DNA of 64,000 nt from Patescibacteria group bacterium (GCA_023380935.1 JAMCST010000016.1:1-64000); one strand, 5' to 3'; positions 1 through 7,970 are shown, counted from the stretch's first letter. The notes: a model not told the origin generated them from the letters alone. Translations and numbers: made by a program.

Positions 1-1150
1 CGCCAAACACGTCATTATCCCCCCCTATTTCCAGCCACTTTTCCGCATCCAAAGCCGCCGCCACTCCCGTCCCGACCGCAGTCGCGGCTTGACGGTAAAC
101 CGGATCGGCGCAGTCGCCCGCCGCAAATACCCCGGCCTGAGACGTCATGGTCTGAAAGTGAAAATCTAATTGTTTGATGGTTACATTGTTCCGCTGTTTA
201 TCATTCTCTTCTGTTTTATCTTTTGTTTTTGCCCATTCCCAGGCTTTTCTTTGAGTGGTGACGACATAGCCTCTTTCGTCACGCTCCACCTGGCCGGCCA
301 ACAAATCGGTGTCCGGCCGGTGGCCGATCGCGACGAATAAGCCGTCAAGCGGTATGGTGCCGATGATACTGTTTCCTTCTTTTTTTTGGATGGTAAGCTG
401 TAAAAGTTTGGGTGCCACCGCCTCAAGCCCTTTAATTGATTTCTTCATCAGGCTCTGGTCGGAGGGGGTAATCTTGACGGTTACCGAACTAAGTTTTGTC
501 TCTCCGTTAACCTCGGTCACCTGGGCGTTAAACAGTTCGTGAATGTTTGGATGATTGAGTACCCGCTCCTGCATAATCTTTGAGGCGCGAAAGCTGGGCT
601 TGCGGTGGATGATAATGACGTGTTTGGCGAATTTGGTTAAAGTCAGCGCCTCTTCCATGGCCGTGTCGCCGCCGCCGGCCACCGCCACGGTCTTGCCCCG
701 GAAGAAAAACCCGTCGCAGGTGGCGCAGGCCGACACGCCTTTGCCGCGCAGCCGTTCCTCGCCGGGAACATTCAACCAAAGCGCCTTGGCGCCGGTGGCG
801 ATGATAACGGCTTTCGTCTGTCGGGGCGCTTTCTTGCCCGCCTGGTCCGGGACCGATAACCCGTACCCGACGGTAAACGGTAATTTTGACAAATCTATGG
901 TATTGATATTCTCATCAATCACGCGCGCTCCCAGCTTCACCGCCTGATCGCGCATCTTTTGGATCAGCTCGGCGCCGAGAATCGATTCAAACCCCGGATA
1001 GTTCTCTACCTCGCTGGTCAAGGTCAGCTGACCGCCCGGCGGCGAACCGGCGAAAACCAACGGCTTTAAATTGGCGCGCGCCAGATAAATGGCCGCGGCC
1101 AGTCCGGCCGGGCCGCCGCCGATTATTATTACATTATTGATATTTACCAT
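1..1150 (-). CDS. trxB: Thioredoxin reductase, 3' end cut by window edge
   Basis: Flavoprotein that passes electrons from NADPH to thioredoxin in the cytoplasm. The ORF track misses it because it runs off the left edge. Reading from the ATG at 1150 gives an N-terminal FAD site (IIGGGPAGLAAA, about residues 8-19), the redox pair CATC followed by DGFFF near residue 140, an NADPH-binding VAGGGDTA segment and the second FAD motif GVFAAGDCAD near residue 350. Already 383 residues are visible, against about 310-320 for the whole family. The excess is a hydrophilic insertion of about 35 residues just before GVFAAGD. It lies 15 bp downstream of the csoR-like gene's end region on the same strand as that gene's continuation, so trxB is transcribed first from its own side of the pair or with it; spacing suggests one unit. 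The C-terminus is outside the window. Confidence 0.95.
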   Translation of the reverse strand, partial: MVNINNVIIIGGGPAGLAAAIYLARANLKPLVFAGSPPGGQLTLTSEVENYPGFESILGAELIQKMRDQAVKLGARVIDENINTIDLSKLPFTVGYGLSVPDQAGKKAPRQTKAVIIATGAKALWLNVPGEERLRGKGVSACATCDGFFFRGKTVAVAGGGDTAMEEALTLTKFAKHVIIIHRKPSFRASKIMQERVLNHPNIHELFNAQVTEVNGETKLSSVTVKITPSDQSLMKKSIKGLEAVAPKLLQLTIQKKEGNSIIGTIPLDGLFVAIGHRPDTDLLAGQVERDERGYVVTTQRKAWEWAKTKDKTEENDKQRNNVTIKQLDFHFQTMTSQAGVFAAGDCADPVYRQAATAVGTGVAAALDAEKWLEIGGDNDVFG

Positions 1151-1165
1151 AAAAAATTAAATTTA

Positions 1166-1396
1166 TTAAAGGTTGATTACCCTTTCCACCATCTGCTGAA
1201 CCTTGTCCATCTTGGTTCTGGGCACAAACCGGCAGATATCGGAAATGACGATCTCCTTGGACAGGCTGTCGATGGCTTTTTTCACCGCGGCAATCTGCTG
1301 GAGGATCTCTCCGCAGTCGCGCTTCTTGGCCGCCATCTTTTCGATGCCGTGCAGCTGGCCAACAATCCGGTTAATGCGTTGACTCAAATCAATCAT
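1166..1396 (-). CDS. CsoR/RcnR/FrmR-family (DUF156) transcriptional repressor
   Basis: Small all-helical repressor of 76 residues, a normal length for this family of metal, formaldehyde or sulfide sensors. The N-terminal helix RINRIVGQLHGIEKM and the following Cys (C28, in RDCGEIL) match the family pattern. In copper-sensing CsoR the other ligands are a His 25 and a Cys 29 residues later; here those positions hold Asp53 and Phe57, while a Cys sits at 55. The canonical Cu(I) site is therefore not intact, and the inducer cannot be named. The gene stops 15 bp before the trxB start on the same strand, so the two are probably cotranscribed, and an inverted repeat lies just upstream of its start. 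A redox- or thiol-linked role would fit the neighbour, but that is inference. Confidence 0.88.
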   Translation of the reverse strand: MIDLSQRINRIVGQLHGIEKMAAKKRDCGEILQQIAAVKKAIDSLSKEIVISDICRFVPRTKMDKVQQMVERVINL

Positions 1397-1433
1397 GCTG
1401 TTGATTTAGGTTGAGTAATAAAGATTAATCTTT

Positions 1434-1463
1434 CCCATATACTCTATGGGAGTATAGAGTATA
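1434..1463. promoter_or_regulatory. Candidate operator for the CsoR-like repressor
   Basis: Two interlocked inverted repeats lie 38-67 bp upstream of the repressor start. TATACTCTAT (1438-1447) is matched by ATAGAGTATA (1454-1463) with a 6-bp centre, and CCCATA (1434-1439) is matched by TATGGG (1445-1450) with a 5-bp centre. G/C tracts flanked by A/T-rich sequence are the usual form of CsoR/RcnR operators, so autoregulation is likely. The remaining 1464-1597 stretch shows nothing I can name. Confidence 0.6.
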
Positions 1464-1597
1464 CGATAACAGGGAAAATTTGATTTGTCAAACGCAACTT
1501 GATTGACGAAGAACATAACTCAAAGATAATCATCTGGTATAAGAAGTAATGATTCGGTGAGAAAGATCGCATCAACCAACCATACCGCTACCTTATA

Positions 1598-1993
1598 TTA
1601 AATGGGTCGTATAAATTTTAGAAGCCTTCTAAGCGCGCCGCCTATGCCGCGGGATCTTGCCGCAGCTTCTCGATTAGCCTTCAGTTGCGCAGCTCTCTGT
1701 TTATCCTGCAGATCATCCTGCCAAGTACGAACCCTTTCCTTATGGATAGTAGATCTTGCCGATAATATGCCTGGATCTACTCCTCCTCGGCCCGAAGTTG
1801 GCGCCAAGTCGGGATCGACTGGTATCCTACGCTTAGTAGCTCTAAACATCTGATTGGCCGTTTCTCTTCCAACCACCCGTTGACCTGATTCATCGTCTAT
1901 TACGCTTCTCTTGTATGGGCTGGCTGAATCTGGTGTCGCTGACGCTCCCCATTTCGACCACTGTTCCGGCGTGCCTGGTACTCCTCCTACCAT
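1598..1993 (-). CDS. Small basic protein of unknown function
   Basis: 131-residue ORF immediately after rho on the same strand, 17 bp from its stop. I recognise no family. It has no membrane segment or signal peptide; the first half is rich in Gly, Pro, Ser and Asp, and the C-terminal third is strongly basic (RSRGIGGALRRLLKFIRPI), which could bind nucleic acid or membrane but proves nothing. No Shine-Dalgarno sequence precedes the ATG. The opposite strand offers only an 83-aa ORF over part of the span, so this is the better candidate, but coding status rests on frame openness and position alone. Confidence 0.45.
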   Translation of the reverse strand: MVGGVPGTPEQWSKWGASATPDSASPYKRSVIDDESGQRVVGRETANQMFRATKRRIPVDPDLAPTSGRGGVDPGILSARSTIHKERVRTWQDDLQDKQRAAQLKANREAAARSRGIGGALRRLLKFIRPI

Positions 1994-2010
1994 ATTTGAT
2001 TGCTTTGAAT

Positions 2011-3318
2011 TTACCCCTTACTCAGGCTTTCCAAAAACTCGGCGTTGGTCTTGGTTTTGGTCAGCCGTTCAATCATCTTAACAATTCTTTCCTCGGTGTT
2101 CAACAGCGACAGCATCCGGCGCAGCGTCTGGATTTTGGGCAGGATGGCTTTGTCGTAAAGCATCTCTTCGTGGCGCGTGCCGGATTTTTCCACGTCGATG
2201 GCCGGGAAAATCCGCTTGTTGGCGATCTCCCGGTCCAGATGGATCTCCGAGTTGCCGGTGCCTTTCAGTTCCTCGTAGATCAGGTCGTCCATGCGCGACT
2301 CGGTGCCGACCAGGGCCGTGCCGATGATCGTCAAGCTGCCGCCCTCTTCGCAGTTGCGCGCCGCGCCTAAGAATTTCTTGGCCGGATAAAGGGCCGACGG
2401 ATCAAATCCGCCTGACAGCGACCGGCCGCTGGTGTTATTTACCGATAGATTAAGGGCGCGAGCCAACCGGGTAACCGAATCAAGCAGGATTACCACGTTT
2501 TTACCCATTTCCACCAGGCGCCGGGCCCGGTCAAGCGCCAGATTGGCCACTTTAACCTGCTGACGGGGCGACTCGTCGAAATTGGAGGCCGCCACCTCGC
2601 CTTTGATAAAGCGTTTAATTTCCGTCACTTCCTCGGGCCGTTCACCGATCAGAATCGCCATCAGAATCACGTCGGGGTGATTGACGGCAATCCCTTCGGC
2701 CATTTCCTTCAAAAAGGTCGTCTTGCCGGCCTTTGGTTGGGAGACAACCAACGCCCGTTGGCCAAAGCCGATCGGCGCGATCAGGTCGACCATACGTGTC
2801 GACAGAATCTCGGGTTTAGTCTCCAACCTGATTTGTTTATGGGGATGCAGCGAAGTCAACTGTTCAAAACTCTTCCGGGTGCGGCTTTGTTCCTCGGTCA
2901 TTTCCGCGCCGTTGATCTTCTTGATCAACAACAGGCTGTGGAAACGCTCCCCTTGTTTGGGAGGACGCGCCAAACCCTCCACTTCGTCGGCCCGGCGCAG
3001 CCAGAACCGGCGGATCTGCGACGTGGAAACGTAGATGTCGTCTTGGGGATTAATAGTATAGTCTTTGCGCAAAAAACCATACCCGCCCAACGTAACATCA
3101 AGGATGCCCTTGGCCGGATAGCTCATCTTCAGATCCTCTTTCAACCGGTCTTCCAACTCGTTACCCGGCTTTGTCGCCGGCCTGACCACCGGCTTTGTCT
3201 TGGTGGTAATGATGGGTTTTTCCTCGTACTTTTCCAGAATGGTGGAAACGTCGAGCGAGCTGGAATCAGATTGTTTGCTAACCGCAGAGGCAGAAGCAGG
3301 TTTTTTGAAAAAGACCAT
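2011..3318 (-). CDS. rho: Transcription termination factor Rho
   Basis: Hexameric RNA-dependent ATPase that terminates transcription. At 435 residues it is of ordinary length. After a low-complexity N-terminal tail of about 50 residues comes the cold-shock-like RNA-binding domain (GYGFLRKDY...[13 protein letters not shown]). The ATPase core has the Walker [11 protein letters not shown] at about 193-202, GERPEEVTE, the Walker B region [14 protein letters not shown], and the late motifs [22 protein letters not shown] and [16 protein letters not shown] that contribute to the secondary RNA site and the R-finger. The ATG at 3318 is preceded by no Shine-Dalgarno sequence. A 458-bp gene-free stretch lies upstream and could hold a leader, though no feature in it shows autoregulation. 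Confidence 0.97.
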   Translation of the reverse strand: MVFFKKPASASAVSKQSDSSSLDVSTILEKYEEKPIITTKTKPVVRPATKPGNELEDRLKEDLKMSYPAKGILDVTLGGYGFLRKDYTINPQDDIYVSTSQIRRFWLRRADEVEGLARPPKQGERFHSLLLIKKINGAEMTEEQSRTRKSFEQLTSLHPHKQIRLETKPEILSTRMVDLIAPIGFGQRALVVSQPKAGKTTFLKEMAEGIAVNHPDVILMAILIGERPEEVTEIKRFIKGEVAASNFDESPRQQVKVANLALDRARRLVEMGKNVVILLDSVTRLARALNLSVNNTSGRSLSGGFDPSALYPAKKFLGAARNCEEGGSLTIIGTALVGTESRMDDLIYEELKGTGNSEIHLDREIANKRIFPAIDVEKSGTRHEEMLYDKAILPKIQTLRRMLSLLNTEERIVKMIERLTKTKTNAEFLESLSKG

Positions 3319-3776
3319 AGATTAAAAAATTAAATAATAACGTTGACTAGTGATGCGGCGCGAGGATTTGGCGCGGAATGAGCGTGGATCTGTCTGGTAA
3401 GACTGGTAACTGCCATGTTCACCCTAATTTGCGATTTACCATTAAATTCGTCCTTACTGGTTAATATATTGACTAAGGAAGGTACGATAAGCTACTCAAG
3501 ATTAACAACTGCCGTTTTGGAATATAAATGATCCTCCACGATGAGGCGCATGGGACTTTTTCCCTTGCTCCATAAATGGGCGGATGCCTTTTCCGACTTT
3601 ACGTCGGAAAAAAATCATCTGATTCCCCGACTTTACGTCGGGATTACCCTTATCTTGATAGTATCAGAGAAAAAGTTATCAAGGTTTTCTCATCAGGAGG
3701 ACCAGTTCTATTATATTAGACCTTTTATCGGTTTGTCAAATGCAAATATCCGGCCCGATTATGATACACTGTAGGT
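3319..3776. other. Gene-free spacer with two tandem hairpins
   Basis: No convincing gene here. The only listed ORF (77 aa at 3541-3774) has erratic composition and runs through two perfect hairpins, so I do not call it. The spacer holds the 5' side of rho on one strand and the promoter region of the 3777 gene on the other. Confidence 0.6.
3589..3642. repeat. Tandem hairpins sharing a GACTTTACGTC core
   Basis: The first hairpin has 9-bp perfect arms (TTTTCCGAC 3589-3597, GTCGGAAAA 3603-3611) around the loop TTTAC. The second has 6-bp arms (CCCGAC 3626-3631, GTCGGG 3637-3642) around the same loop. The shared core on different flanks indicates two related palindromic units. The first, with A/T-rich outer arms, could also act as a bidirectional terminator. 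Confidence 0.75.
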
Positions 3777-4217
3777 GTGAAAACCCAGTCCTACCTGTTT
3801 CTCGTTTTTTTACTCGTGGTGCTCGTATTTATTCTTGGCGTCCGCTACGGCCAGCAGGTGGAACGCACCGACCGGGTTCCGACTCCGGTTACCTCTCGGG
3901 CGCCGGCGCCGACCATCGCGCTGGACACCAAAACCTACATTCATCAGGGCTGCGGCGTAAGCTTTATCTATCCGGCCTGGTGGCATAATGAGGTCACCTC
4001 CAGCCGGTCCGCCAGCTTTGCCTTTGCCGGACAGACGGTGATGTCTGTAATCTGCGACAAAACCAATCTGCCGGCGCCGATTGGAACCAACCCCACCGAG
4101 TGGCGCAAAAAAGATCCGAAAACCGGCCTGACCGTGACGGTCAAGGTCAACGATGGGCAAAAAAACTGGCTCCGGCTCGTCGGCGCCACCCTCGAGTTTA
4201 TCTCGCCCACCCCCTGA
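3777..4217 (+). CDS. N-terminally anchored protein of unknown function
   Basis: 146 residues starting at GTG. Residues 4-22 form a single hydrophobic helix followed directly by RYGQQ, so the protein is probably an inner-membrane anchor with the rest outside. A Pro/Thr linker (about 36-46) leads to a compact domain of about 95 residues that resembles the small PsbP/DUF-like extracytoplasmic modules common in CPR genomes (GCGVSFIYPAWW near its start); that resemblance is only impressionistic. A TACACT hexamer ends six bases before the GTG, in keeping with the window's leaderless pattern. fmt follows 39 bp downstream with its own promoter, so the two need not be coregulated. Confidence 0.75.
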   Translation: MKTQSYLFLVFLLVVLVFILGVRYGQQVERTDRVPTPVTSRAPAPTIALDTKTYIHQGCGVSFIYPAWWHNEVTSSRSASFAFAGQTVMSVICDKTNLPAPIGTNPTEWRKKDPKTGLTVTVKVNDGQKNWLRLVGATLEFISPTP

Positions 4218-4221
4218 CGAC

Positions 4222-4250
4222 TTGCCCATGATCGCCGACTGACTTATACT
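4222..4250 (+). promoter_or_regulatory. Promoter of fmt, leaderless type
   Basis: TTGCCC (4222-4227), a 17-bp spacer and TATACT (4245-4250). The ATG begins six bases after the -10 box, so transcription should start at or within a base or two of the start codon. Confidence 0.7.
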
Positions 4251-4256
4251 GTCATT

Positions 4257-5285
4257 ATGCAGAAACTTAAACTGGCCTACTTTGGCTCACCGGATTTTTC
4301 CGCCCGATTACTGGAAAAAATCATTAACGATCACCGCCTTCCGGTTGCGGTAGCACTGGTCGTTACCCAGCCGGACCGGCCGGCCGGCCGCAATCAAACA
4401 TTAACCCCGACGCCGGTTAAAACAGTCGCCGATCAATATCATATTAAAATCGTTGATTTTTCATTGGGAAACGCACAGGTTAACCGAACACTTGATGGGA
4501 CTGTGGAACAACAGAATCTGTGGCGTTTTCTCAAAACTCTTGATCTTGCCTTAGTTTACGCATACGGAGAGATCCTGCCTGAAGAGATGCTTAACTTACC
4601 AAAATACGGCTTTTGGAACATTCATCCGTCACTTCTCCCCGAATATCGCGGTGCTTCACCGATTGCTTATCCCCTTATTTTAGGCGATAAAGCTTCCGGC
4701 GTTTCGCTGATACAGATGGACAAAAAAATGGACCACGGATCAATCTTGGCACAAGAAAGATTAGAAATAAAACCGGACGACGCACGACCGGATTTGGAGA
4801 AAAAATTAACAAATCTTGCCTGGTGTATGTTTAAAAAACTAATTTCAACCGACTTCAGCCAATTTCAGACAATTTCAACTCGTCCGCAAGATCATTCCCG
4901 GGCCACCTACACCGTTATTCTGAAAAAGTCCGACGGCTTTATTCCGCTGACTGTTCTCAAAAAATGCTTGAATAACCAACCGCTAGATGTCGACAAGCTA
5001 CCCAACTTTCTACAACATTATCTAAAGCAGTCCAAAATTGATTCCAACCCACTAACCCGTAACTCGCAAACGTTATTGTTTAATTTATTCCACGGTCTTT
5101 CCCCCTGGCCAGGCCTCTGGACCAACGTTACACCTACGAGGTGGAATGGGAAACGTCAGAAAAGGCTGAAAGTTATCGAAATGAAGATTGTCGGCAATAC
5201 ACCAGTAATCACCAAGGTTCAACTCGAGGGGAAAAACCCGGTTGATCTGACCACTTTCAACCGGGCCTATCCCGGTCTATTGTAA
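4257..5285 (+). CDS. fmt: Methionyl-tRNA formyltransferase
   Basis: Transfers a formyl group from 10-formyl-tetrahydrofolate to Met-tRNA(fMet) to make the initiator. The N-terminal Rossmann-like domain starts with LAYFGSPDFSA, and VTQPDRPAGR, AYGEILPEEML, the catalytic NIHPSLLPEYRGASPI and the MDKKMDHGSIL segment (with the active-site Asp) all match the family. At 342 residues it is slightly longer than the usual 310-320; a loop around residues 70-90 (GNAQVNRTLDGTVEQQ) accounts for much of this. The C-terminal tRNA-binding domain is recognisable by position (FHGLSPWPGLWT). Its last 9 bp overlap the end of the convergent gene at 5277. Confidence 0.95.
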   Translation: MQKLKLAYFGSPDFSARLLEKIINDHRLPVAVALVVTQPDRPAGRNQTLTPTPVKTVADQYHIKIVDFSLGNAQVNRTLDGTVEQQNLWRFLKTLDLALVYAYGEILPEEMLNLPKYGFWNIHPSLLPEYRGASPIAYPLILGDKASGVSLIQMDKKMDHGSILAQERLEIKPDDARPDLEKKLTNLAWCMFKKLISTDFSQFQTISTRPQDHSRATYTVILKKSDGFIPLTVLKKCLNNQPLDVDKLPNFLQHYLKQSKIDSNPLTRNSQTLLFNLFHGLSPWPGLWTNVTPTRWNGKRQKRLKVIEMKIVGNTPVITKVQLEGKNPVDLTTFNRAYPGLL

Positions 5286-5690
5286 ACTCCCCCACAGCGC
5301 CTCAAACTGGTTTTCCAGGTTGGTCACCAGCTCCTGATCGCTAATAATCAAGGCAAAGGGCGCTTTTTGGTTGTAGGAAACCATGATTGCCTGATGATCA
5401 AAAATCATCAGATCGCTCTCGCTTTTTTTGGCAGTTCTGATAAAGCGCACCTGATTTTTCTTGCCGTCTTTCTGTCCGGCATCATCGCGGTTAGCCTGGC
5501 TATTGGTCAGTATCTCTCGCGTAATTGTCTGCGAACCAAACAGCCGCGGCGCATAGCTTTTGTCAAAGTAGTCGCCGATAATCCTGCCGTATTGTTGGGC
5601 CAAACAGATTACGTTCAGCGCTTTTGCCTCGAGCGATTTTTCGTAGACCTTTTTGATTTCGTCGACTCCAAATAGTATCTGTACGTCCAT
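5277..5690 (-). CDS. TrmB-type effector domain without a DNA-binding domain
   Basis: 137 residues that resemble the C-terminal half of TrmB-family regulators: a start like VYEKSLEAKALNVICLAQQ, a central basic stretch, then DLMIFDHQAIMVSYNQKAPFA and a terminal helix ending NQFEALW, as in the usual FxxLW ending. The winged-helix half is absent, and the ATG at 5690 is the first possible start after the spacer, so this is not an N-terminal truncation visible in the sequence. It faces a full-length TrmB-like gene across a 91-bp spacer holding a perfect palindrome. It may be a ligand-sensing partner or antagonist of that neighbour; this is inference. Confidence 0.65.
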   Translation of the reverse strand: MDVQILFGVDEIKKVYEKSLEAKALNVICLAQQYGRIIGDYFDKSYAPRLFGSQTITREILTNSQANRDDAGQKDGKKNQVRFIRTAKKSESDLMIFDHQAIMVSYNQKAPFALIISDQELVTNLENQFEALWGSLQ

Positions 5691-5704
5691 TGGTTGTCGC
5701 CCCC

Positions 5705-5717
5705 TATCTGTCAGATA
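5705..5717. promoter_or_regulatory. Palindrome between divergent TrmB-type genes
   Basis: TATCTG T CAGATA, perfect 6-bp arms around one base, placed 15 bp above the 5690 gene and 65 bp above the 5782 gene. A plausible operator for the TrmB-like regulator, since TrmB-family sites are often dyads in divergent spacers. Confidence 0.45.
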
Positions 5718-5781
5718 ATTGAACTGTTAATAGGGTTATGCTAATATAAGAACTAAATATTGTAAATTTGTTGTCCGTTTG

Positions 5782-6570
5782 ATGAACAAAGTCTCCCGGT
5801 TCTTCATTAATCTGGGCTTTACCAAGGAACAGTCGGACATTTACCTTACCCTTTTAAAAGACGGGCCGCAGACCGTTTTGCAGCTGTCGCGCAAAACCAA
5901 TGTCAACCGCACCACTCTTTACCGGACGCTCGAAAAACTGCACGCGCAAAAATTAGTTGAGGAAATTATCGACGAATACAAAAAACTTTATAAAGCGGCT
6001 GATTTTCATACCATTGATTTACTTGTCAAAGAACAGGAAAACCGAACCGAGTTTCTAAAAACCGCATTTCCAGAAATAAACGCGCTATTAACATCAACCA
6101 GCTCAAGCCAACCGGGAACAAAAGTGGTTTTTTACCGCGGAAGCGATGGTATTAGACAAATGGGTTGGAATACTTTAAAAGCCAATCGGATAGTTATGGG
6201 CTATACTTATCGTCGTTTTGAAGAAGTTGTTGGTGAAAAATTTGCCAAAGACTGGTGTGAGGAATTTATCGATCGTGGATTGCTGCTGCGGGAAATTTAC
6301 TCAAACGAACTTTATAAGAGCAAAGAGCAAGGCTATCGACAGATAACTTATCCGTCAGCACATTTTCAAGAAAAATATATCCAACCGACAATACTAAACA
6401 TCAATCATCAAATGGATATCTATAACGATGTTATTGGTATTTATAACTGGCACGAGGGTGAAATATTTGGAGTCGAAATCTACAATGAAAAAGTCGCCGC
6501 CATGCACAAGCAAATATTTGAGATTGTCTGGAAAATAGCCATTAAGCCGCCAAAAAACCTCAAACTTTGA
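5782..6570 (+). CDS. TrmB-family transcriptional regulator
   Basis: 262 residues from the ATG at 5782 (the track starts one codon earlier at TTG). Residues 1-80 are a winged helix typical of TrmB: FFINLGFTKEQSDIYLTLLKDGPQTVLQLSRKTN, then NRTTLYRTLEKLHAQKLVEE as recognition helix and wing. The rest is a helical linker and an effector domain beginning VVFYRGSDGIRQMGWNTL, the same kind of domain as in the facing 5277-5690 gene. Members elsewhere often sense sugars, but the ligand here is unknown. An upstream TAATAT box suggests a short leader. The 3' end overlaps the convergent VIT1-like gene by 11 bp. Confidence 0.85.
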   Translation: MNKVSRFFINLGFTKEQSDIYLTLLKDGPQTVLQLSRKTNVNRTTLYRTLEKLHAQKLVEEIIDEYKKLYKAADFHTIDLLVKEQENRTEFLKTAFPEINALLTSTSSSQPGTKVVFYRGSDGIRQMGWNTLKANRIVMGYTYRRFEEVVGEKFAKDWCEEFIDRGLLLREIYSNELYKSKEQGYRQITYPSAHFQEKYIQPTILNINHQMDIYNDVIGIYNWHEGEIFGVEIYNEKVAAMHKQIFEIVWKIAIKPPKNLKL

Positions 6571-7342
6571 GGATCATTCCCACCACATATCCAACTAGGG
6601 CGGACACCATTCCGATAATCAACATTTCCGCTCCCTGACGGAGAAAATGGCGACCAAGCGTCATTTTGGCTTTGTAATAACCCAGGCCAAACAATGTCAG
6701 CGCCGATATCGCCAATCCCGAATTCATGGCCAAACGCGTCGGGAAAAAGAAAAACGGCGTCAAGGGAATGAATGACCCGATAATGGCCGAGACTCCGACG
6801 ACGACGGCGACCGGCAGCGCCTGTCTTCTCTCCACCGGTTCCAGTTTAAGCTCCTGTTCCATCATTACCTTTAACCAGATTCCTTTGTCCTTAGTGATCG
6901 TTACCACAATATCGTCTAGGGTTTTGCCGCTGAAGCCGTAACTCTCGTAAAGCGCGCGGATTTCTTCTCTTTCTCCTTCGGGCACATGTTCGATTTCATA
7001 TTTTTCCCGTTCGTATTCCGACCGGTAGTAGTCGGCGTCGGCCAGTTTGGTCGTATAGGCCACCGCCGCCATGGAAACCGATTCGGCAAAGGCCGCGGCC
7101 AATCCCGCGACAATCACGATTTTATTGGAGGCAGTGGCTGCTGCCACACCCAATATGATTCCCAACACGTTAACCAAACCGTCCTGGCCGCCGAGGATAA
7201 TATCGGAAAGATTAAATGTCCGTTTATGGCCTTCTTCGTGGTGGATGTCGCGGCGGATTGCCCTGGCCGAATGCGTCTCTTTAATCTTCTTGAGGTTGCG
7301 TTTGAGATAAGCGTCACGTGCACTCTCCACTCGGGTAATCAT
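6560..7342 (-). CDS. VIT1/CCC1-family divalent metal transporter
   Basis: Membrane protein of 260 residues related to the plant vacuolar iron transporter VIT1 and yeast CCC1, which export Fe2+ or Mn2+ from the cytosol. The first transmembrane helix carries the hallmark DIILGGQDGLVNVLGIILGVAAA; the second (AGLAAAFAESVSMAAVAYTT) has the conserved metal-path Glu and Met. The hydrophilic, acidic middle (EYEREKYEIEHVPEGEREEIRALYE) matches the cytoplasmic metal-binding domain, and three more helices follow. The start was set at 7342 rather than 7360 because TATAAT (7349-7354) ends exactly six bases before this ATG. That promoter lies inside the end of tdk, so the gene can be expressed apart from the tgt-tdk unit. 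Confidence 0.88.
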   Translation of the reverse strand: MITRVESARDAYLKRNLKKIKETHSARAIRRDIHHEEGHKRTFNLSDIILGGQDGLVNVLGIILGVAAATASNKIVIVAGLAAAFAESVSMAAVAYTTKLADADYYRSEYEREKYEIEHVPEGEREEIRALYESYGFSGKTLDDIVVTITKDKGIWLKVMMEQELKLEPVERRQALPVAVVVGVSAIIGSFIPLTPFFFFPTRLAMNSGLAISALTLFGLGYYKAKMTLGRHFLRQGAEMLIIGMVSALVGYVVGMILKV

Positions 7343-7349
7343 ATGATGA

Positions 7350-7970
7350 TTATAAAACAATATGATGAATACGACAACGGGCTTGGTAGCTGTCCCACGC
7401 GCCGACTTTGATCAAAGCATCGCGATGGGAAGCCGGTTTTCCGTTAGCCGATAATCGCTGGGTACGGGTGGCGTTCCATTTTTTGCAAACGGCGCAGACC
7501 GCTTTTAACTTGACGACCTCGCCGTCGGCCAGGGCCAACAATTGCGGCATGACGCCGAACGGTTCGCCGCGGAAGTCCGTATCCAGCCCGGCCACCACCA
7601 CATGGATATGCTGTTGCAATAGTTGGTTCACTACGCCAATAATGGTCTTGGGAAAAAACTGCACCTCGTCGATCACCACTACTTTGGTGTTTTTGTCGAT
7701 TTTGTTCAAGATATTTTCCGGGTTTTGGATACTTACCGCACGCCACTTTCGTTTTGAGTGCGAAACGATTCGGTTGGTGACATAACGATTGTCTAAGACA
7801 TGATTAAAAACGACGGTTTTTAACCCGGCGATTTTGTAGCGTTGCAGTCGCTTGACTAACTCTTCGCTTTTGCCGGAAAACATCGGGCCGGTAATCACGT
7901 CCAACCGACCATAACTAATCAACCTGGCAGGTTGGTTTTTGCTTTGGCGGGACGGCCTAGATTTGATCAT
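7350..7970 (-). CDS. tdk: Thymidine kinase (type II)
   Basis: ATP-dependent kinase that salvages thymidine to dTMP, linking to the thyA/dfr cluster further on. The P-loop is GPMFSGKSEELVKRL (about residues 28-42), Walker B is VVVIDEVQFF, the substrate lasso follows GLDTDFRGEPFG, and the structural zinc site is CAVCKKW plus YQARCRIHH. At 206 residues it is about 15 longer than usual, owing to an N-terminal extension (MIKSRPSRQSKNQPARLISYG). That extension is partly encoded by a palindrome, CAACC-TGGCA-GGTTG, shared with the gene at 21262. The start overlaps the end of tgt by 14 bp, which implies translational coupling. Confidence 0.94.
   Translation of the reverse strand: MIKSRPSRQSKNQPARLISYGRLDVITGPMFSGKSEELVKRLQRYKIAGLKTVVFNHVLDNRYVTNRIVSHSKRKWRAVSIQNPENILNKIDKNTKVVVIDEVQFFPKTIIGVVNQLLQQHIHVVVAGLDTDFRGEPFGVMPQLLALADGEVVKLKAVCAVCKKWNATRTQRLSANGKPASHRDALIKVGAWDSYQARCRIHHIVL
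7920..7939. repeat. 20-bp palindromic repeat, copy 1 (in tdk)
   Basis: CAACCTGGCAGGTTGGTTTT, identical to 23581-23600. It contains the hairpin CAACC-TGGCA-GGTTG and codes part of the unusual N-terminal extension of Tdk, so it looks like a palindromic insertion kept in frame. Confidence 0.7.

Noticed and set aside
1915-3333. Long plus-strand ORFs (151, 218 and 117 aa) opposite rho
   Set aside because: Antisense shadows of a strongly conserved gene on the other strand.
3541-3774. 77-aa plus-strand ORF in the rho upstream spacer
   Set aside because: It runs through two perfect hairpins, has no start signal and an unstructured composition; the stop lies just before the next gene.
4370-4392. GGCCGGCCGGCC tract in fmt as a palindromic insertion
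   Set aside because: It encodes the conserved DRPAGR segment of the enzyme, so it is ordinary coding sequence.
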